The notes beneath the pieces are model-generated. The model saw nothing but the letters and a program-made list of their open reading frames with translations, made no database searches and was not told where the DNA came from. The position numbers were made by a program, and so were the translations under genes. Positions 35,891 through 45,015 of a DNA stretch of 58,452 bases are shown here, piece by piece. Source of the DNA: Bacteroidetes bacterium UBA6221 (GTDB lineage Bacteria > Bacteroidota > Bacteroidia > Chitinophagales > Chitinophagaceae); NCBI GenBank assembly GCA_002421685.1, contig DISB01000014.1, forward strand, positions 47,679 through 106,130, given 5' to 3'. Numbering within the stretch: position 1 is the stretch's first letter; every line of letters starts with the position of its first letter.

Positions 35891-36931
35891 ATGAAAGTAT
35901 TTGTCGTCTCATTCCTGTACATTTTATCCTGCTCGCTGGCTGTGGTGGCGCAGGAGGGCGTTGTCATAGACTTTGGCGGTAGTGAATCATCCTATACACC
36001 GGTCAATTTTCACGTAAGCGAAGTAGTAGATGACAGGCCTTCCCCGAATTCGGTCGGGAGCGTGAAGGAGGGCGAGGTAACCGTAAAAGACGGCCTGGCT
36101 ATTGCGCTTAGAAACTATACCGGTAATACTGTTCCCCACAGCGCATCATTGCCGGTGGTTATGCACATAACCCGGCTTGAGGTAACGGAGAAGGCTGTGG
36201 GCGCAAAACGGCAATTTGATCTTGCGATGGGCCTAGCTTACTACACAGGCGGGGCGAAACTGGTGGAATATAGCGGGAGTGCATTTGCACAATCAATCAC
36301 TAATGCCGGTCCTTATATTGAGAAACTGATATCAGACAATGTTTCGGGGAACCTGAAAGAGTTTGACGCCTGGGTTGCAAAAAACAAAAATACCATTAGC
36401 ACCCAACCAACGGTAACGGTAAATGTATCCATGTCGGGACTGCCGGAGAACGAAAAACATATAGCCTATAGCAGGAATACCAAACTATTTATTACCGACT
36501 TTGAGGGGGAGCCGGATGAAGCCAGTCCCGGTGCTGCAGCAACTTTAAGCGGGGTGGGCATGAAGATACAGTCATCCACACTACGCAACAATACCAAAGT
36601 AGATGTTATACTTACCGTCTATTTCGACAGATCTCGTTCCTGGATGAAAGACCACGGAAAAAATGTGACTACATTACAACACGAACAGCTACACTTTGAC
36701 ATAACTGCGATAAAAGCTTGTATGTTGAAAAGGCAGATAGAGCAAGCGACGTTCACACCGGACAATTTCAGGCAACAACTAAAAGAAATGCTGGACAAAG
36801 TGCAGGCGGAAACCGGCGACATGCAAAACACCTATGACAGGGAGACAGCACATGGTACCATTATTGACGTCCAGGAAAGCTGGAATGCGCGTATCAGTAC
36901 TGCATTGGCCGAGCAAAATTGTTACCGTTAG
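35891..36931 (+). CDS. Secreted DUF922-like putative metalloprotease
   Basis: The 346-residue protein has a signal peptide (MKVFVVSFLYILSCSLAVVAQ). The N-terminal half (about 25-165) is a beta-rich domain of unknown type. The C-terminal half (about 195-346) resembles DUF922, with the zinc-ligand motif LQHEQLHFDITAI (HExxH), preceded by VYFDRSRSWMK and followed by YDRETAHGT, where the third ligand could lie. It may be a zinc peptidase of the envelope. Substrate is unknown and activity is inferred from the motif only. Confidence 0.8.
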   Translation: MKVFVVSFLYILSCSLAVVAQEGVVIDFGGSESSYTPVNFHVSEVVDDRPSPNSVGSVKEGEVTVKDGLAIALRNYTGNTVPHSASLPVVMHITRLEVTEKAVGAKRQFDLAMGLAYYTGGAKLVEYSGSAFAQSITNAGPYIEKLISDNVSGNLKEFDAWVAKNKNTISTQPTVTVNVSMSGLPENEKHIAYSRNTKLFITDFEGEPDEASPGAAATLSGVGMKIQSSTLRNNTKVDVILTVYFDRSRSWMKDHGKNVTTLQHEQLHFDITAIKACMLKRQIEQATFTPDNFRQQLKEMLDKVQAETGDMQNTYDRETAHGTIIDVQESWNARISTALAEQNCYR

Positions 36932-37019
36932 TTTGTATGTCGCGTCGTGATATCCATCTAATACCTCAATATTTGGTTAATAATCCTATGTAATACAATG
37001 AAATAGCCTTGTTTTTAGT

Positions 37020-37027
37020 TAGGTTTG
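37020..37027 (+). promoter_or_regulatory. Candidate -7 box for the LptF/G operon
   Basis: TAGGTTTG fits TAnnTTTG and lies 20 bases before the TTG start at 37047. Confidence 0.5.
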
Positions 37028-37046
37028 TCAAAATTTTTTCGAGGAT

Positions 37047-38492
37047 TTGATAAAAAAGCTGGATATACTGATAATAAAGAGCTTTATCGGGCCCTTTATT
37101 GTCACATTCTTCGTCACCCTGTTCGTGCTGGTGATGCAGTTTTTTTGGCTGTATATGGACGAATTGCTGGGTAAAGGGCTGGGTGCCTGGATGATTCTCC
37201 AGTTGCTTTTTTACATGTCTACCACACTGGTTCCGCTGGCCCTGCCGCTGGGTATTGTGTTGGCCTCTATCATGACCTTTGGCAACCTGGGCGAGAACTT
37301 CGAGCTGGTGGCAATCAAATCTGCCGGAATATCATTGCTCCGGTTTATGCGCCCGCTTTTATTTTTTATCATAACTATCAGTGCATTGGCCTTTGTATTC
37401 AACAATAATGTGATACCCTATGCCAATCTGAAGGCGCTATCCCTGCTATACGACCTGCGCAACTCTAAGCCTGCGTTTAACCTTAGGGCAGGACAATTTA
37501 ACCAGGACATTGAGAATTACTCAATAAGGGTGGGGGAGAAGGACGAAGATGGCAGTACGATAAGAAACGTTATTATCTACGACCACACCAGTGGTATGGG
37601 CAATGATAAAGTAACAATTGCGGAAGAAGGGCAAATGATATCTACGCCTGACAAATCTTATATGATTTTCAGGCTGAAGAAAGGCTGGCGGTACGAGGAG
37701 TACACAAACAAGGACGGCTCCGAAAACAATGAACAGGTAAGGATGTATTTCAAGCAGTGGGATAAGGTGTTCGACCTGTCATCTTTTAAGTTGCAGCGAA
37801 CTAACCAGGACCTGTTTAAGAACGCTTACCAGATGATGAACGTAAAGCAACTTGCGCACGAAATAGACAGCGCGGACAGGTACAGGAGCAAAATACCGGA
37901 TAAGGTGTACAATTATTTATCCCCATATGTATCGCTTGCGGCGGAGGATAGTACCAGGAAGTTGTCTACAAAATTGGTGAATGTATCCACCCCCCCCACG
38001 TCTTACGATTCCACCTTTATTACGCTGGTGCCTGACTCGCTAAGAGTGCGCGTGCTGCAACTGGCATCGAGCCAGGCGCGCAGCAGCAAAAACCTGGTAG
38101 AAGTGACTGTGTCTGACCTCACTATCAGGCAGATGAACTATGCCACGTATAAAATAGAATGGCACCGGAAGTTTACATTGTCTTTTGCGTGCGTCCTGCT
38201 GTTCCTGATAGGCGCTCCCCTCGGAGCCATTATCCGCAAGGGAGGATTAGGCATGCCACTCGTGGTAGCTATAGCCTTTTTTGTGGTATTCCATATTATG
38301 TCCATAACTGGTGAAAAACTGGCACGTACCGGAGCCGTAGAAGCCTGGATAGGCATGTGGATGGCAACTGCAATGTTGCTCCCGATAGCATTTATACTCA
38401 TTCAGCAGGCTCGGAACGATTCGCAGGTATTCTCAAAAGAATGGTATATGAGGATATGGAGCGCAGTAAGCAGGGTTTTTAAAAAGAGCTGA
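37047..38492 (+). CDS. LptF/LptG-family (YjgP/YjgQ) permease
   Basis: The 481-residue protein has the YjgP/YjgQ layout: three N-terminal transmembrane helices (LDILIIKSFIGPFIVTFFVTLFVLVMQFFW, SLPLAL-type loop, GNLGENFELVAIKSAGISLLRFMRP), a large periplasmic beta domain (about 120-370) and three C-terminal helices (FTLSFACVLLFLIGAPLGAIIRKGGLGMP). It extracts lipopolysaccharide from the inner membrane together with LptB. The start is TTG. PAP2 phosphatase and GT39 genes follow at once, an apparent lipid A or envelope operon. Confidence 0.93.
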   Translation: MIKKLDILIIKSFIGPFIVTFFVTLFVLVMQFFWLYMDELLGKGLGAWMILQLLFYMSTTLVPLALPLGIVLASIMTFGNLGENFELVAIKSAGISLLRFMRPLLFFIITISALAFVFNNNVIPYANLKALSLLYDLRNSKPAFNLRAGQFNQDIENYSIRVGEKDEDGSTIRNVIIYDHTSGMGNDKVTIAEEGQMISTPDKSYMIFRLKKGWRYEEYTNKDGSENNEQVRMYFKQWDKVFDLSSFKLQRTNQDLFKNAYQMMNVKQLAHEIDSADRYRSKIPDKVYNYLSPYVSLAAEDSTRKLSTKLVNVSTPPTSYDSTFITLVPDSLRVRVLQLASSQARSSKNLVEVTVSDLTIRQMNYATYKIEWHRKFTLSFACVLLFLIGAPLGAIIRKGGLGMPLVVAIAFFVVFHIMSITGEKLARTGAVEAWIGMWMATAMLLPIAFILIQQARNDSQVFSKEWYMRIWSAVSRVFKKS

Positions 38493-38493
38493 T

Positions 38494-39132
38494 TTGTCCA
38501 AACCATATACTTCATATAATCCCTGGTTCCTGCTGCCTTTTGTTATATGGGTCATCGCGGGTGCGGTGCTGTTGTTCTCCGCGGGAGATGTTGCCATATT
38601 CAGGTTCATCAATCAGCATCATAGCCCCTTTCTCGACATAATGATGTACTACAGTACTATGCTGGGAGAGGGAATGTTCATAGCCCTGGTGTTATTGGTA
38701 TTGCTGGGCAAAAGCGGCCTGCGCAACTGGTGGTATTTTACTGCTGCATTATTAAGTGCTGTATTGCCATCTTTAATCACACAACTGATAAAGCGCAGCA
38801 TGGATGCGCCCAGGCCACTCAAATTTTTTGGTGAGGTTGACTGGATTCACTTGCTTCCGCACTGGCCCAGGCATATGGAGCATAGTTTCCCGTCGGGGCA
38901 TACCTGTGGTGCATTCGCATTTTTTACGTTCCTGGCTATATTACTGCCCCCACGTTATAGGTCATGGGGTATTATATTGTTTGTTTTGGCTGCGCTTGTG
39001 GCGTATTCACGCATTTACCTGGCGGTGCACTTCATGCGCGACGTATATGTTGGCAGCCTCCTTGGCACGGGTTTTACCCTGTTGGTCATAGCCCTGATGA
39101 ACAGGTACCAGAAGCTGTTTTTTAAAAAGTAG
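38494..39132 (+). CDS. PAP2-family membrane phosphatase
   Basis: The 212-residue membrane protein has about six helices and the three acid-phosphatase motifs KRSMDAPRP, PSGHTCGAF and SRIYLAVHFMRD. It dephosphorylates lipid phosphates such as undecaprenyl pyrophosphate or lipid A, or related substrates. The TTG start lies one base after the LptF/G stop. Co-transcription with LptF/G and the GT39 gene suggests lipid A remodelling (inference). Confidence 0.93.
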   Translation: MSKPYTSYNPWFLLPFVIWVIAGAVLLFSAGDVAIFRFINQHHSPFLDIMMYYSTMLGEGMFIALVLLVLLGKSGLRNWWYFTAALLSAVLPSLITQLIKRSMDAPRPLKFFGEVDWIHLLPHWPRHMEHSFPSGHTCGAFAFFTFLAILLPPRYRSWGIILFVLAALVAYSRIYLAVHFMRDVYVGSLLGTGFTLLVIALMNRYQKLFFKK

Positions 39133-39146
39133 TAGTAATATTGCTT

Positions 39147-40757
39147 ATGTCTTCTACATTATCCAGGTATTTTATTATAGCTGTTGCCGCCTCGCTGCTG
39201 TTTTTCCCGTTTCTTGGGCAGGTGCACCTTTTCGACTGGGATGAGATCAACTTTGCCGAGTGCGCCCGTGAAATGATAGTTACAGACAATTACCTGCAGG
39301 TCCAGATTGACTATAAACCATTCTGGGAAAAACCACCTGTTTTTATCTGGATGCAGGTGTTGGCTATGAGAATGTTTGGCATCAACGAGTATGCCGCCCG
39401 TTTCCCTAATGCGGTTATTGGCGTAATTACGTTATTGTCACTATTCTATGTAGGAAAGAGAGTAGTAAATGAGAAAATGGGTATATGGTGGGCTGCATTA
39501 TATGCCGCATCGTGGTTGCCTCATTTTTACTTTAAATCGGGCATTATTGACCCAACGTTCAACCTGTTTATTTTTCTCGCATTTTTCCAGGTTTACCTGC
39601 TTTGGTACGGCAAACGGAAGTGGTTACATGCTATCCTGGCAGGTGTGTTCCTGGGCATAGCTGTGCTCACCAAAGGTCCGGCTGCTATACTTATAGCTAT
39701 ACTTGCTTTTGGCGTCTATATCATCGTTAACAGGGGTATCGGTGGTATAAAATGGCTGCATTTACCTGTTATCGCCGTTGCGGCTTTTGCCACCACCTGT
39801 ATCTGGTTCGGGCTGGAAGTATTGCATAATGGTTGGTGGATGGTCAACGAATTTATCACGTACCAGGTCAGGTTGTTCCGTACAGAAGATGCCGGGCACG
39901 GAGGTCCCTTCTTTTATCATTTTATCATATTGCTCATAGGCTGTTTCCCGGCCTCGGTATTTCTTTTTCACAGGTCTAAAGTAAAGGAACAGCCCCCGGT
40001 CAGCAACTTCAAACGCTGGATGTGGATCATGTTTTGGGTGGTGCTGTTATTGTTTTCTATTGTTAAGACAAAAATTGTCCACTATTCTTCGCTCTGTTAT
40101 TTCCCGCTCACCTTTATCGCTGCCTTGCACATTCACAATATTATTTCCCGCAAAGAAAAGTTAAGTGGCCTGGTAAAGGGCATGCTTGGTACGATAGGCA
40201 TATTGCTGGCAATTGTTATCAGTTTATTGCCCGTAGTTGGCCTGTACAAGGATAAACTGATACCTTTTATCAAAGATCCCTTCGCTGTTGCCAACCTGCA
40301 GGCAGATGTGCCATGGAGCGCGGCCGAGAGCTTATGGGGCGTTTTTTACCTGGTGGGAATAATTGCCGTTTTATTCTTGCTGAAAAACGGCTATAAGAGG
40401 GGAATAATGACCCTGTTCATAATACAGGTAGTGATCATCCAGGTGACCGTATTGCATTTTACGCCCAAGATAGAAGCCTATTCACAGAGGGCGGCTATTG
40501 ATTTTTTCAAGGAACTGGAAGGGAAAGACGTTTATGTAAAAGTCCTCGGGTATAAAAGCTATGCTCATTTGTTTTACCCGAAGAAAATGCCGCAGACAAA
40601 CGAAAACCACTACAGCGAAGAATGGCTGCTAACCGGCGACATAGATAAGCCTGCATATTTTGTTTGCAAAATAATGAATGCAGATAAATACAGGGCGATG
40701 CCGCAACTTGAGGAGGTAGGAAATAAAAACGGGTTCGTATTTTTTAAGAGGAGATAA
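39147..40757 (+). CDS. Glycosyltransferase family 39 (ArnT-like)
   Basis: The 536-residue membrane protein has about 12 helices and the GT39/ArnT motif FDWDEINFAECAREMIVTDNYLQVQ with the acidic pair, then YKPFWEKPPVFIWMQ and AVLTKGPAAILI. It transfers a sugar from a polyprenyl-phosphate donor to lipid A or protein. The last 150 residues form a soluble domain. The ATG at 39147 was chosen; a TTG at 39141 in the same frame would add two residues. It ends the three-gene envelope operon. Confidence 0.92.
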   Translation: MSSTLSRYFIIAVAASLLFFPFLGQVHLFDWDEINFAECAREMIVTDNYLQVQIDYKPFWEKPPVFIWMQVLAMRMFGINEYAARFPNAVIGVITLLSLFYVGKRVVNEKMGIWWAALYAASWLPHFYFKSGIIDPTFNLFIFLAFFQVYLLWYGKRKWLHAILAGVFLGIAVLTKGPAAILIAILAFGVYIIVNRGIGGIKWLHLPVIAVAAFATTCIWFGLEVLHNGWWMVNEFITYQVRLFRTEDAGHGGPFFYHFIILLIGCFPASVFLFHRSKVKEQPPVSNFKRWMWIMFWVVLLLFSIVKTKIVHYSSLCYFPLTFIAALHIHNIISRKEKLSGLVKGMLGTIGILLAIVISLLPVVGLYKDKLIPFIKDPFAVANLQADVPWSAAESLWGVFYLVGIIAVLFLLKNGYKRGIMTLFIIQVVIIQVTVLHFTPKIEAYSQRAAIDFFKELEGKDVYVKVLGYKSYAHLFYPKKMPQTNENHYSEEWLLTGDIDKPAYFVCKIMNADKYRAMPQLEEVGNKNGFVFFKRR

Positions 40758-40790
40758 GCAGTAGAGGCATGAAAAATATTGGCCAAACTA

Positions 40791-40823
40791 AAAAGCGCCC
40801 TCAGATTGGGGGCGCTTTTAGTT
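40791..40823. terminator. Bidirectional terminator between GT39 and T9SS genes
   Basis: AAAAGCGCCC (40791-40800) pairs with GGGCGCTTTT (40810-40819), flanked by A on one side and T on the other, so it can serve both convergent genes. Confidence 0.85.
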
Positions 40824-40841
40824 TGTTATGATGAGCTTGTG

Positions 40842-43382
40842 TTATCGTACTAATATCACCTCGCCCGACTGGTTCAGGTTTTCCTTGCCACATACGAAGG
40901 TAATCTGGTAGAAGTAGGTACCAATATCAGCAGTCCTGCCGTTCATAGTGCCATCCCAACCCCTTTGAGCCTGCTTTGATTCAAACACTAACTGACCGTA
41001 CCTGTTGAATACCTGGAAGGATTTAACTTCCCTGCGGCCAACCGTTATGGGGCGGAACAGGTCGTTCCTACCGTCGCCATTCGGGCTGAATGCGTTGGGG
41101 AATGTCATTTCGCAACATGGCTTGGTGGTTACTTCCAGGCTGTCTTTATTTTGGCAACCGTACACATCCTCTACTTCCACGTATATTTTACTGTCAAAAT
41201 CTACACGGGCGTAAGTAACCGGCTGGTCGCTGTAGGTGTCGAAAAACCTTGTTGGGGTCCACTTGTAAGTTGCACCAGGTTCTACCATATCTACCGTTAC
41301 CTTCAGGCTGTCAGCAGCACAGATTTCATCACCTTCCTTATAGTCATTGATAATGTACCTGTTCTGGCCACCATCGAAGATTTCGTGTGTAGCCCTGATA
41401 GCAGCGCTTGGCTTCGGGTGTACCATAAGGCTGTCTGTAATAGTAGCAACACAGCCTTCGTTAACCAGGGTGACGCTTATCTTTTTCTCTCCCTCAGTAC
41501 CCCAGAACACGCCATAAGGACCCTGTTCGGTAGTATAGTGGGTAGTAGTGCCACCGTCCCAGTTCCATATGAAGGTATCGAGATCCGGCGTGTACCTTAC
41601 CATTTCTATCAGTTCGGTCTGTCCCAGGCATACATCATATTTCGTTAATATCATGCCATAAGGCAGGGGGGCAACTTTTACTTCCAATTCGTATTCTGAA
41701 CTTAAGCAACCCGTATGGCCTACCCGCAGTGTAATTCTCTGTGTTCCGGGCGTGTCGAGCCTCAGGGATATTGGCCCCTGGTCAAAACCGCCGTTCAGGA
41801 TGGTGGTACCGCGTTCAGGCAACTTCCAGTTGTACTGTGAGCCCACAAATGCACTACCGTAATAACCAATAACTATACTATCCTGGGCACATATTTGTGG
41901 CGTTTCAGGATGCAACAGGAGGATTTCCCCGTTTGGCCTGAAAGTTACCACAACGTCAATTCTAGCCCTGTCACTTTCGCAACCGTCAATGGTCTGTGTT
42001 ACATAATATTGGAAGGAGTCATCTTTGGAGGTATTGGGCAAGGGGGCATTGATAGTAGGCACGCCACCTACAGGGAAGTAATACCACCTGAGCGTATCGC
42101 CGATGGCCGTTAGCTGCTCCGCAGGCATTTCTTCGCAATAATATATCGGTGTATTCACAATCGGTTTTTCCGGTTTGGGTGCAGCCCTGTACCTCACCAT
42201 AGTACGTTCGCGGCTTTCGCAGCCATACTGGTCGGTTTGAGAAACGTAATATATTAAAGTGTTGGGTGATGAAGTATTGATAGTAGGGGTAACCGGTACG
42301 GGTGAACCGCCAGTTGGTGTATAATACCAGATGGGGTTAGTGCCGTTTACTACTGTGTATTCAAATTGCTCGTTAAGGCAATAGTCGAATTTGCCCGAAA
42401 CAGTAGGTGCCGGCGGGTCGCTGACGATTATAGTACCAGAATCCGGAAGAGACTCTTTACCGCACAGGGTGTAGGTTACATAGTACCTGCCCGCATCGGC
42501 ATGGGTAAGGGGGCCTAACTGGTGCGTACCGGTAGTATTTTGCGCTATTATATTGCCGTTTTTGTCTTTCCATGTGAAAGTACCACCCGGTTTAGGGTGG
42601 GTTGCCTTGAGCGTCACCATCTGGTCAAGGCACCGAATAGCTGGCTTGATGCTGTTATCTGCTACCGGCGTTGTCGGGGGTAATTGTTCAACTGTAATAG
42701 AACCAACAAAATTGATTGAAACGAATTGGGGAGTAAAATTAGTAGCATTAAAAGCACTGGCGGCATTTACGCCGGGTACCCAGCCGCCCCATGTATTAGT
42801 TTGACTGCCGCTTACAAGAGTCACTCCATTGCTGGTAAACGACAACGGTGCCATATCCATATGCATCAGCATTGTGTCGGTACATTCTAATATAAAGCGC
42901 ATCTTGGAATTGGCGGGTATAAAAACATTCAATCCGTTAAACAGTGACGTAATGCCGTTAGTCACACCTGTATTTATAGTATCAGATTGTGCAATTAAAT
43001 TCCAGCCATTAGCTGATGTTATCGGTACAGGACTACCAGACAGATTGGTATAACTACCATAAAGCCTGTAAGAAGAGTCGTTTGCCGAAATAAAGAATGG
43101 AGGTTGCGGGTTGGGACGATTAAACTGAACGCTGCCGGGATGGTATGCTGAAACAGACCTTAATGCAACCGGACATGGGTTGTCATTTTGTATTTCAAAC
43201 GAAATGAACCGTGGCGCCTGACCTGCGTGCGGACCACCTGTAGCTCCCGTTATCAGCCATATATTATCGTTAGGATAAACGGTAGTGATTACCGTGGTCT
43301 GTGCATTAACACAAATACCCGACGTGAATGTTAACAGCACTAACAATGTAAATAAACGCTGGGTGAATAACTTTCCTATCAT
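40842..43382 (-). CDS. Large secreted protein with Ig/PKD-like domains and T9SS type B sorting domain
   Basis: The 846-residue protein begins with a signal peptide (RLFTLLVLLTFTSGICVNAQ). Residues about 25-235 form a beta domain, followed by several Ig- or PKD-like units with Cys pairs (YYVTQTIDGCESDRARIDVV, APLPYGMILTKYDVCLGQTELI). It ends in the CHU_C/gliding-motility-associated domain (TFPNAFSPNGDGRNDLF, VFNRYGQLVFES, GTYFYQITFVCGKENL), a type B T9SS signal. It is likely a secreted or cell-surface adhesin or gliding-linked protein. Confidence 0.9.
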   Translation of the reverse strand: MIGKLFTQRLFTLLVLLTFTSGICVNAQTTVITTVYPNDNIWLITGATGGPHAGQAPRFISFEIQNDNPCPVALRSVSAYHPGSVQFNRPNPQPPFFISANDSSYRLYGSYTNLSGSPVPITSANGWNLIAQSDTINTGVTNGITSLFNGLNVFIPANSKMRFILECTDTMLMHMDMAPLSFTSNGVTLVSGSQTNTWGGWVPGVNAASAFNATNFTPQFVSINFVGSITVEQLPPTTPVADNSIKPAIRCLDQMVTLKATHPKPGGTFTWKDKNGNIIAQNTTGTHQLGPLTHADAGRYYVTYTLCGKESLPDSGTIIVSDPPAPTVSGKFDYCLNEQFEYTVVNGTNPIWYYTPTGGSPVPVTPTINTSSPNTLIYYVSQTDQYGCESRERTMVRYRAAPKPEKPIVNTPIYYCEEMPAEQLTAIGDTLRWYYFPVGGVPTINAPLPNTSKDDSFQYYVTQTIDGCESDRARIDVVVTFRPNGEILLLHPETPQICAQDSIVIGYYGSAFVGSQYNWKLPERGTTILNGGFDQGPISLRLDTPGTQRITLRVGHTGCLSSEYELEVKVAPLPYGMILTKYDVCLGQTELIEMVRYTPDLDTFIWNWDGGTTTHYTTEQGPYGVFWGTEGEKKISVTLVNEGCVATITDSLMVHPKPSAAIRATHEIFDGGQNRYIINDYKEGDEICAADSLKVTVDMVEPGATYKWTPTRFFDTYSDQPVTYARVDFDSKIYVEVEDVYGCQNKDSLEVTTKPCCEMTFPNAFSPNGDGRNDLFRPITVGRREVKSFQVFNRYGQLVFESKQAQRGWDGTMNGRTADIGTYFYQITFVCGKENLNQSGEVILVR

Positions 43383-43409
43383 GTTATTAGTTTTCTTAAC
43401 AGTAAAAAG

Positions 43410-43436
43410 ACCATGTTATAGCCGTATAGACATGGT
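43410..43436. terminator. Hairpin between LuxC-type and T9SS type B genes
   Basis: ACCATGT (43410-43416) pairs with ACATGGT (43430-43436), with T-runs on both strands. It probably ends transcription of the minus-strand reductase gene at 43581. As it lies only 28 bases before the T9SS start at 43382, it could also be a leader structure of that gene. Confidence 0.5.
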
Positions 43437-43580
43437 TTTTTGTCAATTAGTTGGTTTTATTATTTAAACTCCCACCGTTGCCAATGAGACCAATATCAAG
43501 TGACAAATTACTAATAATTTTCACTTCGGCAAAGCATTTTGTTAAAATTTGCCCACATTTCAGATTTTTTAATTTTCCTC

Positions 43581-44573
43581 TCATAAAGCGCTCAGGAACA
43601 TCATGGTATCTATGTCATCTGCATAGTCTGTCAAGGCGGGAAACTGCGATTGCCCATAAGGAATATTCACATTATCTACTATGCATTGGATATTGTCATC
43701 GGTTTGTAAACATTCCAATAATTCTGCTTTGTCTGTGTAAAACCCGTAATGCAGTACGCTCACCGCTGAAAAAGGTTCTTTGTTTTCTACCATCAGCAGA
43801 AAATCGTTGGTGTGGTAGGGAACTTTATTGAGCAGGTATATGGCCAGGTAATAATCGTAATTGTGCTTGTATTTGTGGTGGTGAATTATATCGCCATACG
43901 GCCGCAGCCCATCCAGTAAAACCCGGACATCGTAGCCTTCCGGCAGGAATACCTTGGTCACATTCCTGCACCCGAGGCCATAATAGCTGAAAATGTCTTT
44001 ACCGAGTTGAAGCAGGTCATTTTCAGATTCATTACCGGTTAGTACCGCCACCGAAGTCCTGTTCCTGCGGATGATGTTGGGGTATTTCCCAAAATACTGC
44101 TCGAAATAGCGGGCGGTATTGTTGCTGCCCGTGGCGATGTATGCATCGCAGCCTTTCAGGTTTTCTGCGAAGGTCACTTGCTCCGCTACGGCAGGCTGCC
44201 ATTCTATCAGCTTATCTACAAGGTGCCTGAGCAGAACATCGTCCTTTGACGAGAGCTTGATGAATAAACTGTGACCGGTAATGAAACCACAAAGAAAATC
44301 ATGAAATCCTACCAGTGGAATGTTGCCCGCCATCACTATGCCTACCTTCACACTATGCTTAGGCGCAGGGTAGCTGTTCACCCATTCTGTCAATAGTTCT
44401 TCCTCCAGGAAACGGCTGGTAATACCCTGTACGGCCATGTTGATACTTTCGGCATCAAACCATGCATTCCTGTTCCTGGCCCTTTCCTTTATTTCCAGCC
44501 ATGCTTCGTTGCCCGACTTCATATATTCCCCCAGCTGCACTAACAAGTCAATTCTCTCTTTCGTGGATATCAT
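43581..44573 (-). CDS. LuxC-type acyl-CoA reductase
   Basis: The 330-residue protein matches the LuxC family, aldehyde-dehydrogenase-like reductases that turn fatty acyl-CoA into aldehyde. Visible are VGIVMAGNIPLVGFHDFLCG (nucleotide-binding edge), YIATGSNNTARYFEQYFGKYPNIIRRNRTSVAVLTG and the Cys nucleophile at 202 in YYGLGCRNVTKVFLP. No other lux genes are present, so bioluminescence is not implied. The ATG at 44573 follows a promoter at 44616-44623; an upstream in-frame start at 44618 lies within that promoter region. Confidence 0.88.
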   Translation of the reverse strand: MISTKERIDLLVQLGEYMKSGNEAWLEIKERARNRNAWFDAESINMAVQGITSRFLEEELLTEWVNSYPAPKHSVKVGIVMAGNIPLVGFHDFLCGFITGHSLFIKLSSKDDVLLRHLVDKLIEWQPAVAEQVTFAENLKGCDAYIATGSNNTARYFEQYFGKYPNIIRRNRTSVAVLTGNESENDLLQLGKDIFSYYGLGCRNVTKVFLPEGYDVRVLLDGLRPYGDIIHHHKYKHNYDYYLAIYLLNKVPYHTNDFLLMVENKEPFSAVSVLHYGFYTDKAELLECLQTDDNIQCIVDNVNIPYGQSQFPALTDYADDIDTMMFLSAL

Positions 44574-44603
44574 CCGGTTTCTTTTTTTATGGCTGCGAAA
44601 TTG

Positions 44604-44611
44604 TAACTTTA
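44604..44611 (+). promoter_or_regulatory. Candidate -7 box for the ferredoxin gene
   Basis: TAACTTTA differs at the last base from TAnnTTTG and lies 27 bases before the ferredoxin ATG. Confidence 0.4.
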
Positions 44612-44615
44612 CGGG

Positions 44616-44623
44616 CAAATTTA
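44616..44623 (-). promoter_or_regulatory. -7 promoter box for the LuxC-type gene
   Basis: On the minus strand this reads TAAATTTG, a full TAnnTTTG match, 42 bases before the ATG at 44573. It overlaps the promoter region of the divergent ferredoxin gene. Confidence 0.55.
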
Positions 44624-44638
44624 GAACAATACCGAGCT

Positions 44639-44986
44639 ATGGCAATCAAGATAACTGACGAATGTATCAACTGCGGGGCCTGCGAACCCGAATGTCCGAA
44701 TAATGCAATATACGAAGGCGGGGTAGAGTGGGCCATTGCTGACGGTACCTCCGTGAAAGGACAGTATACCCTGATGGACGGCACAACGACTGATGCCGAT
44801 GCCCGCCACGAGCCGCGCGCCGTGGATATATATTATATTACCCCCGACAAATGTACGGAATGCCAGGGCTTTCATGAAGAGCCCCAATGCGCTGCAGTGT
44901 GCCCTGTGGACTGCTGTGTGCCCGATGAAATGTACCGAGAAACAGTGGATGAGCTTTTAGCCAAGAAAGATAAACTGCACTTATAA
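44639..44986 (+). CDS. 2[4Fe-4S] ferredoxin
   Basis: The 115-residue protein has two cluster motifs: Cys10, Cys13, Cys16 and Cys20 in CINCGACEPECP, and CTEC with CAAVCPVDCC after an eight-residue spacer (QGFHEEPQ). It is an electron carrier of the Alvin/Bacteroidota YfhL-like type, with an insertion of about 45 residues between the clusters. It is divergent from the LuxC-type reductase, with 65 bases between start codons. A longer frame from 44462 would run into that gene, so ATG 44639 is the start. Confidence 0.92.
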   Translation: MAIKITDECINCGACEPECPNNAIYEGGVEWAIADGTSVKGQYTLMDGTTTDADARHEPRAVDIYYITPDKCTECQGFHEEPQCAAVCPVDCCVPDEMYRETVDELLAKKDKLHL

Positions 44987-44990
44987 GATG

Positions 44991-45015
44991 AAAGCCCCGT
45001 AACAGGGGCTTCTTT
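44991..45015 (+). terminator. Terminator of the ferredoxin gene
   Basis: AAGCCCC (44992-44998) pairs with GGGGCTT (45005-45011), followed by CTTT. Confidence 0.75.
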
